A stretch of DNA of 8,106 nt from Thermodesulfatator sp. (GTDB lineage: Bacteria; Desulfobacterota; Thermodesulfobacteria; Thermodesulfobacteriales; Thermodesulfobacteriaceae). Each line of letters starts with the position of its first letter. Within the stretch, counting starts at the first letter, position 1. This document shows, piece by piece, positions 4,481-8,106 of the stretch. The notes beneath the pieces were generated by a model that was given only the letters and a program-made list of their open reading frames with translations, searched no databases and was not told where the DNA came from. The stretch is from assembly GCA_027036915.1 (NCBI GenBank), contig JALWCD010000057.1, forward strand, positions 4,472-12,577, in the 5' to 3' direction. The translations under genes were made by a program, and so were the position numbers.

Positions 4481-6805
4481 GTGAAACTTTCGGGCCTCAC
4501 CACCCACAATCTGCGCATACCGGAGCTCGAGCTTCCCGAACGGGCCCTGATTGTGGTCACCGGGCCCTCGGGTTCCGGTAAATCCAGTCTGGCCTTTGAT
4601 ACCATCGCCCGGGAGGCTCGGAGGCGATATCTTCTGGCCCTCTCCCTCACCGAGGAGGTCCGTCTGCCATCGCCTGCGGAGCTGGAGGAAGCCCGGGGGC
4701 TGCCCCCGGCGGTGGCCCTTCCCCAGAGAATTCCCCCCCGGAATCCCCGGATCACCCTAGGTACGGTCACGGGAATCCTTGAAAGGCTGCGAAGACTTGC
4801 GGCCGAACTGGGGGAAAGCCCCTGCCCGGGCTGCGGAGAAACGGTGCGCGTTTCCTCCATTTCGGAAGTCCTCAGGCATCTGGAGGGACTTCCCGAAGGA
4901 ATACGTCTTCTCATCACCGCCCCCCTCCGTGAAACCTCCTCCGAAGCCCTTTCCTACCTGATGGGAGAGGGGTTCGGACGTTTCTATCTCGACGGTCAGA
5001 TCTACGATCTCACCGAGGAAACCCCTCCCCCCCGCATAGAGAGGGCCGAGGTGGTGGTGGATCGTCTGGTAAAGAAGAGGGATTTCCGGTTGCGGGCCCT
5101 GGAGGCCCTCCGTCTGGCCGAAAGACTTTCCGGAGGCCCGGTCGCCCTGCGTCCTCTCAAGGGAGAGCCCCTGATTTTCACCCTCAAACCCCGTTGCCCT
5201 TACTGTCTGACCGAACTTCCGGAGTTTGGCCCGGAGGACTTTTCCTTCAACCACCCCCGCGGGGCCTGTGGAACCTGTGGCGGGCTCGGGGAGGTGGAGG
5301 GAGAGACCTGCCCGGAGTGCCGGGGGCTCAGATTGAGACCGGAGGCCCTTCGGGTAAGGCTTTTCGGCCGCTCCCTGGCCGAAATCCTTTCCCTTGAGCT
5401 GGAGGAACTGGGCCTCCTCTTCGAAAATGCTCCGGTCTCACCGGGCTCCCGGGAGTTTCTGAGGGCCTTCCTGGAAGAACTTTCCGCAGGTCTTTCCACA
5501 CTCAAGGCTCTGGGACTTGCGAGACTCACCCTGCTTTCCCCCTTTCACCGGCTTTCCACCGGGGAGCGCAAGCGGGTGGAACTGGCCGGCCTTCTGGCTC
5601 ATCGCCTTTCGGGAACGCTTTTCGTGTTCGATGAGCCCGGGCTGGGGCTCTCTCCGGCAGAAAAGGAAAAATTGCTCTTTTTCCTGAAAGATCTCGTGTT
5701 CGGGGGCAATACGGTTCTGCTGGTGGAACACGACCCCCTTTTCGTGCAGAGGGCCGACCTGGTGGTGGAACTCGGCCCCGGGGCCGGATCCGAGGGCGGG
5801 AGGCTTCTTTTCGTGGGGCCTCCGGAGGAACTCGCGAAGCGTCCCGATCTTCCCACCGGGGCCTTTCTCTCGGGCAAGAAACGATTAAAAAGAACCTTTA
5901 GGCCGCCGGAAGATCGCCTTTCCCTGGAGGGTTTTCCGGCCCTCTGGAAAGGGGGGCTGACCGTCCTCTGCGGGGTCTCCGGAAGCGGCAAGACCCGTCT
6001 TCTTGAAAGGCTGGCCGAGACCCTGGCTCGAAAGGGTCTTTCTCATATCTTTGTCTGCGGGGAACTTCCGGGCAAACCCCGGGGGATGGTGGCCAGTTTC
6101 CTGGGGGTCTTCGACCAGATTCGCGAGCTTTTTTCCGCCACGCCCGAGGCCCGCGCCCTCGGCCTTTCCCCGGGGCACTTCAGTCCTTTCTCCCCGGATG
6201 GCCGATGTCCCTATTGCCGGGGAGAAGGCCGCCGGCTCTTCAGGATCTCCGGAGTGGTGGAGACCGAAATCCCCTGCGAAGAATGTCAGGGTTACGGCCT
6301 GAAACCCGAAGCTCTGAAGGTGACCTATCGCGGCTTCCGGCTTCCCGAAATTCTGGATCTTTCCCTGGAGGAAGCCCGGTCCTTTTTCGCCCGCGTGCCC
6401 GGAATAGCGGAGAGATTGCATAAAGCTTCCGCAAAAGGCCTGGGATATCTCCGTCTGGGCCAGAGTCTGAAGAGTCTTTCCGGGGGAGAAAAGCTCCGCC
6501 TGCGTCTCACCCGGGAACTCCTCCGACGAGGCGGTGCGGATTTTTTGCTTCTGGATCTCCCCTCCATGGGGCTCCATCTCTCGGATCTGGAGAGACTCCT
6601 CCTGGTCCTGGAAGATCTCCTCCGCGAAGGCAGAACCCTGGTCCTGGCCGAAAACCAGCCCCTGCTGGTGTTGCTCGCCGACGAGATCTGGGTCCTTGAG
6701 GAGGGGCGCCCGGTATTTGTCGGGCCTCCGGAAAAATTTCTGGCCTCCGAACATCCCCTGGCCCGTGAGCTTCGCCCGTATACCTCTCTGGTGGAGATGG
6801 GATGA
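4481..6805 (+). CDS. UvrA-family ABC ATPase paralog, shortened, with degenerate second ATP site
   Basis: 774 aa, against about 940 for standard UvrA. Order: Walker A1 GPSGSGKS (28-35); Q82 with RNPRITLGTVTGI (87-99); C115/C118; a UvrB-binding-like region (about 120-230, including the YLDGQIYDL and EVVVDRLVKK segments); zinc cysteines C239/C242 and C263/C266, then C277/C280; signature LSTGE (358-362; usually LSGGE); Walker B1 D384-E385; switch H417; Walker A2 GVSGSGKT (498-505); the TGVFDQIRELFSATPEAR-like region; zinc module C576/C579-C599/C602; signature LSGGE (666-670). In the second ATP site the catalytic Glu after D692 is L693, the switch His is N725, and the IDQSPIG Q-loop is lost. About 100 residues usual between FNxPxGACPxCxGLG and CPxCxGxRL are absent. 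UvrA detects DNA damage with UvrB; whether this paralog repairs DNA or has a separate role is open. GTG start aligned with the family N-terminus. Confidence 0.9.
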   Translation: MKLSGLTTHNLRIPELELPERALIVVTGPSGSGKSSLAFDTIAREARRRYLLALSLTEEVRLPSPAELEEARGLPPAVALPQRIPPRNPRITLGTVTGILERLRRLAAELGESPCPGCGETVRVSSISEVLRHLEGLPEGIRLLITAPLRETSSEALSYLMGEGFGRFYLDGQIYDLTEETPPPRIERAEVVVDRLVKKRDFRLRALEALRLAERLSGGPVALRPLKGEPLIFTLKPRCPYCLTELPEFGPEDFSFNHPRGACGTCGGLGEVEGETCPECRGLRLRPEALRVRLFGRSLAEILSLELEELGLLFENAPVSPGSREFLRAFLEELSAGLSTLKALGLARLTLLSPFHRLSTGERKRVELAGLLAHRLSGTLFVFDEPGLGLSPAEKEKLLFFLKDLVFGGNTVLLVEHDPLFVQRADLVVELGPGAGSEGGRLLFVGPPEELAKRPDLPTGAFLSGKKRLKRTFRPPEDRLSLEGFPALWKGGLTVLCGVSGSGKTRLLERLAETLARKGLSHIFVCGELPGKPRGMVASFLGVFDQIRELFSATPEARALGLSPGHFSPFSPDGRCPYCRGEGRRLFRISGVVETEIPCEECQGYGLKPEALKVTYRGFRLPEILDLSLEEARSFFARVPGIAERLHKASAKGLGYLRLGQSLKSLSGGEKLRLRLTRELLRRGGADFLLLDLPSMGLHLSDLERLLLVLEDLLREGRTLVLAENQPLLVLLADEIWVLEEGRPVFVGPPEKFLASEHPLARELRPYTSLVEMG

Positions 6806-7341
6806 GGATCACCGGTGGTCGACTGAAGGGGCTGGTCCTGGCTTCTCCGCGAGGGCGGGGTACCCGTCCCATGACCGAAAAGGTGCGGAAGGCCCTTTTC
6901 GATAGTCTGGGAGAGAGGGTCCTCGGAGCCCGGGTGCTGGATCTTTTCTCCGGTTCCGGGGCCCTGGGTATCGAGGCCCTCTCCCGGGGAGCCCGGGAGG
7001 TGATCTTTGCGGAGGCAGACCCCCGGGTCTGTGAGATCATTCGGCAAAATCTCCGCAAGGCCGGACTTGAAAATCGGGCCCGGGTCGTGCGGGCCCATCT
7101 CCCCCGGGACCTGCGCCGGCTTCCCCCCGGTCCCTACGATCTTGTCTTCGTCACCCCTCCCTACGGTCGGGGGTTGGGGGAGCTGACCCTGGAGAACCTC
7201 CCTCGCGATCTGCTTGCGGAAGAGGGGCTCATCGTGGTAGAAGAAAGCAAAAGGCATCCCCTGGCCCCCGGAAAGGGGGCTTTCAGGGAATACCGTAGAA
7301 AAGTTTACGGGCAAACGGTACTCTATTTCTATGGCCCCTGA
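6802..7341 (+). CDS. rsmD: 16S rRNA (guanine(966)-N2)-methyltransferase RsmD
   Basis: A 179-aa SAM-dependent Rossmann-fold enzyme that methylates G966 (E. coli numbering) of 16S rRNA during 30S assembly. Family marks are MRITGGRLKG at the N-terminus, RPMTEKVRKALF (22-33), the SAM loop VLDLFSGSGALGIEALSRG (45-63), the acidic E71 ending the next strand, and motif IV YDLVFVTPPYGRG (112-124). Motif IV is normally (D/N)PP(Y/F) and reads T118-PPY here, so the residue that usually positions the target amino group is Thr. Length is typical. The start overlaps the stop of the UvrA-like gene by ATGA, and the 3' end overlaps coaD by 11 bp, so the three genes are coupled. RsmD/coaD adjacency is common in bacteria. 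Confidence 0.94.
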   Translation: MRITGGRLKGLVLASPRGRGTRPMTEKVRKALFDSLGERVLGARVLDLFSGSGALGIEALSRGAREVIFAEADPRVCEIIRQNLRKAGLENRARVVRAHLPRDLRRLPPGPYDLVFVTPPYGRGLGELTLENLPRDLLAEEGLIVVEESKRHPLAPGKGAFREYRRKVYGQTVLYFYGP

Positions 7342-7846
7342 GCCGGCGGTAAAAATTGCGGTCTATCCCGGGACTTTTGATCCCGTAACCAACGGTCACC
7401 TGGACCTCATTCGAAGGGCGCTCAGGCTGTTCGATCGCCTCATCGTGGCCATCGGGGAGAATCCGGCCAAGAAACCCCTCTTTACCCTGGAGGAACGCCT
7501 GGCCATGCTGGAGGAGGCCGTGAGCGAATGGTCGGGAGAGGAAAGGGCCCGTCTGGAAATCACCAGTTTTTCGGGTCTTCTGGTGGATTTCTGCCGTGAA
7601 AAAGGGGCCCGGGCCATCGTGCGGGGGCTTAGAGCGGTCTCGGATTTCGAATACGAATTCCAGCTGGCCCTCATGAACCGCAGACTGGCCCGGGATATAG
7701 ATACGGTTTTCCTTATGCCCGGCTTCCGGTGGATCTTCATCAGCTCCACCATTATCAAGGAAGCCGCCCGTTTTGGAGGGAACCTGGAAGGTCTGGTTCC
7801 CCCGGGAGTCATCCGGAGGCTCCGTGAGAAGTTCGGTCTGGAATAG
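7331..7846 (+). CDS. coaD: Phosphopantetheine adenylyltransferase
   Basis: This cytosolic enzyme of coenzyme A synthesis transfers AMP from ATP to 4'-phosphopantetheine, giving dephospho-CoA and pyrophosphate. The 171-aa product has the nucleotidyltransferase motif GTFDPVTNGH (14-23), with the TxGH catalytic site. It also has KKPLFTLEERLAML (47-60), SGLLVDFC (81-88), VRGLRAVSDFEYEFQLALMNRRL (97-119) and the C-terminal ISSTIIKE motif (137-144). The ATG at 7331 gives a short N-terminal extension (MAPEPA) before the VKIAVYPGTFDP core. No closer start codon exists, because the Val codon of the core is GTA. It starts 11 bp inside rsmD with no clear ribosome binding site, consistent with coupled translation. 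Confidence 0.97.
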   Translation: MAPEPAVKIAVYPGTFDPVTNGHLDLIRRALRLFDRLIVAIGENPAKKPLFTLEERLAMLEEAVSEWSGEERARLEITSFSGLLVDFCREKGARAIVRGLRAVSDFEYEFQLALMNRRLARDIDTVFLMPGFRWIFISSTIIKEAARFGGNLEGLVPPGVIRRLREKFGLE

Positions 7847-7859
7847 GGAGAGGCCCGGG

Positions 7860-8106
7860 GTGCTCCGGCTTCTCCGGGTGGCCCTGATTTTTCTTCTCCT
7901 CTCCGGCTTTACGGTCGTCTCCCGGGCTGAAACCCAGTACTTCCTTTTCCGGGTTACCTGGGAATTCCTTCCCGTGGGACGAATCGAGCTCTGGCGTAGC
8001 GAAAGAGAGGCCGTGGCCTATGCCATCGCCGGCGGCGGCGCGGCCGGGACCAGCCCCAGGCGCAGGATATTTTTGCCGAACGCTGTGCCGCCTCGAACCA
8101 CCTGCA
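7860..8106 (+). CDS. Exported DUF3108-like protein (partial, runs off right edge)
   Basis: A GTG at 7860 lies 13 nt after the coaD stop, with GGGAGAGG about 6 nt upstream. It opens a frame that stays open to the window end (82 complete codons). Residues 1-23 form a signal peptide (LLRVALIFLLLSGFTVV, then SRA as a probable cleavage site). Next comes YFLFRVTWEFLPVGRIEL (27-44), which resembles the first strands of DUF3108 periplasmic proteins (pattern Y-x-V-x-W-x-x-x-x-x-G). After about residue 60 the translation becomes Gly/Ala/Pro/Arg-rich and less protein-like (GGGAAGTSPRRR), which may reflect a frameshift or read error near 8030-8045. Function unknown; it probably sits in the envelope and is co-transcribed with coaD. 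Confidence 0.6.
   Translation, partial: MLRLLRVALIFLLLSGFTVVSRAETQYFLFRVTWEFLPVGRIELWRSEREAVAYAIAGGGAAGTSPRRRIFLPNAVPPRTTC

Noticed and set aside
5885..6754. Long open frame (289 codons) on the minus strand inside the UvrA-like gene
   Set aside because: Its translation has no recognisable domain, is Gly/Gln/Pro-rich, and sits fully antisense to a gene with clear ABC motifs. GC-rich third positions create such shadows.
1..8106. CRISPR array, tRNA, rRNA, insertion sequence or phage genes
   Set aside because: No regularly spaced repeats, no cloverleaf-like segments, no transposase or integrase motifs and no terminal inverted repeats were found on reading both strands.

Overview
The window looks like chromosomal DNA from a GC-rich, Gram-negative, possibly thermophilic anaerobe. 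The periplasmic c-type cytochromes, a Tat-exported protein, strong AGGAGG ribosome binding sites, a sigma70 promoter and charged K/E/R/L-rich proteins with 1-base gene overlaps support this. A member of Thermodesulfobacteriota or a related deep-branching lineage is my inference; no rRNA or other decisive marker is present.

Layout. (1) Positions 1-1557, minus strand: a compact operon read right to left, made of a small protein with a Rho N-terminal-type domain, purC (SAICAR synthetase) and the start of a ParB-like-domain protein that runs off the left edge. (2) Positions 1558-1717: an AT-rich divergent promoter region with a near-consensus sigma70 promoter (TTGACA-17-TATAAA) facing right, a weaker one facing left, and two overlapping inverted repeats upstream of the right-facing -35 box. 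(3) Positions 1718-4350, plus strand: a three-gene exported redox operon made of a MauG/cytochrome c peroxidase-family di-heme protein, a Tat-exported metallophosphoesterase and a small mono-heme cytochrome. It appears lower in GC than its flanks (about 48% in a sampled 60-base row, against 60% and 68% in rows from either side). (4) Positions 4351-4480: a T-tract, a GC-rich hairpin and a promoter placed so that the next gene may be leaderless. (5) Positions 4481-8106, plus strand: a shortened UvrA paralog whose second ATPase site has lost its catalytic residues, overlapping rsmD, which overlaps coaD, followed by the start of an exported DUF3108-like protein cut by the right edge.

The housekeeping genes (purC, rsmD, coaD) are routine. 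Three things deserve most attention. The first is the periplasmic peroxidase/phosphoesterase/cytochrome operon, whose joint function I cannot assign from known pathways. The second is the UvrA-like protein with an apparently dead second nucleotide-binding site. The third is an RsmD whose catalytic (D/N)PPY motif reads TPPY. No tRNA, rRNA, CRISPR array, insertion sequence or phage gene was seen.
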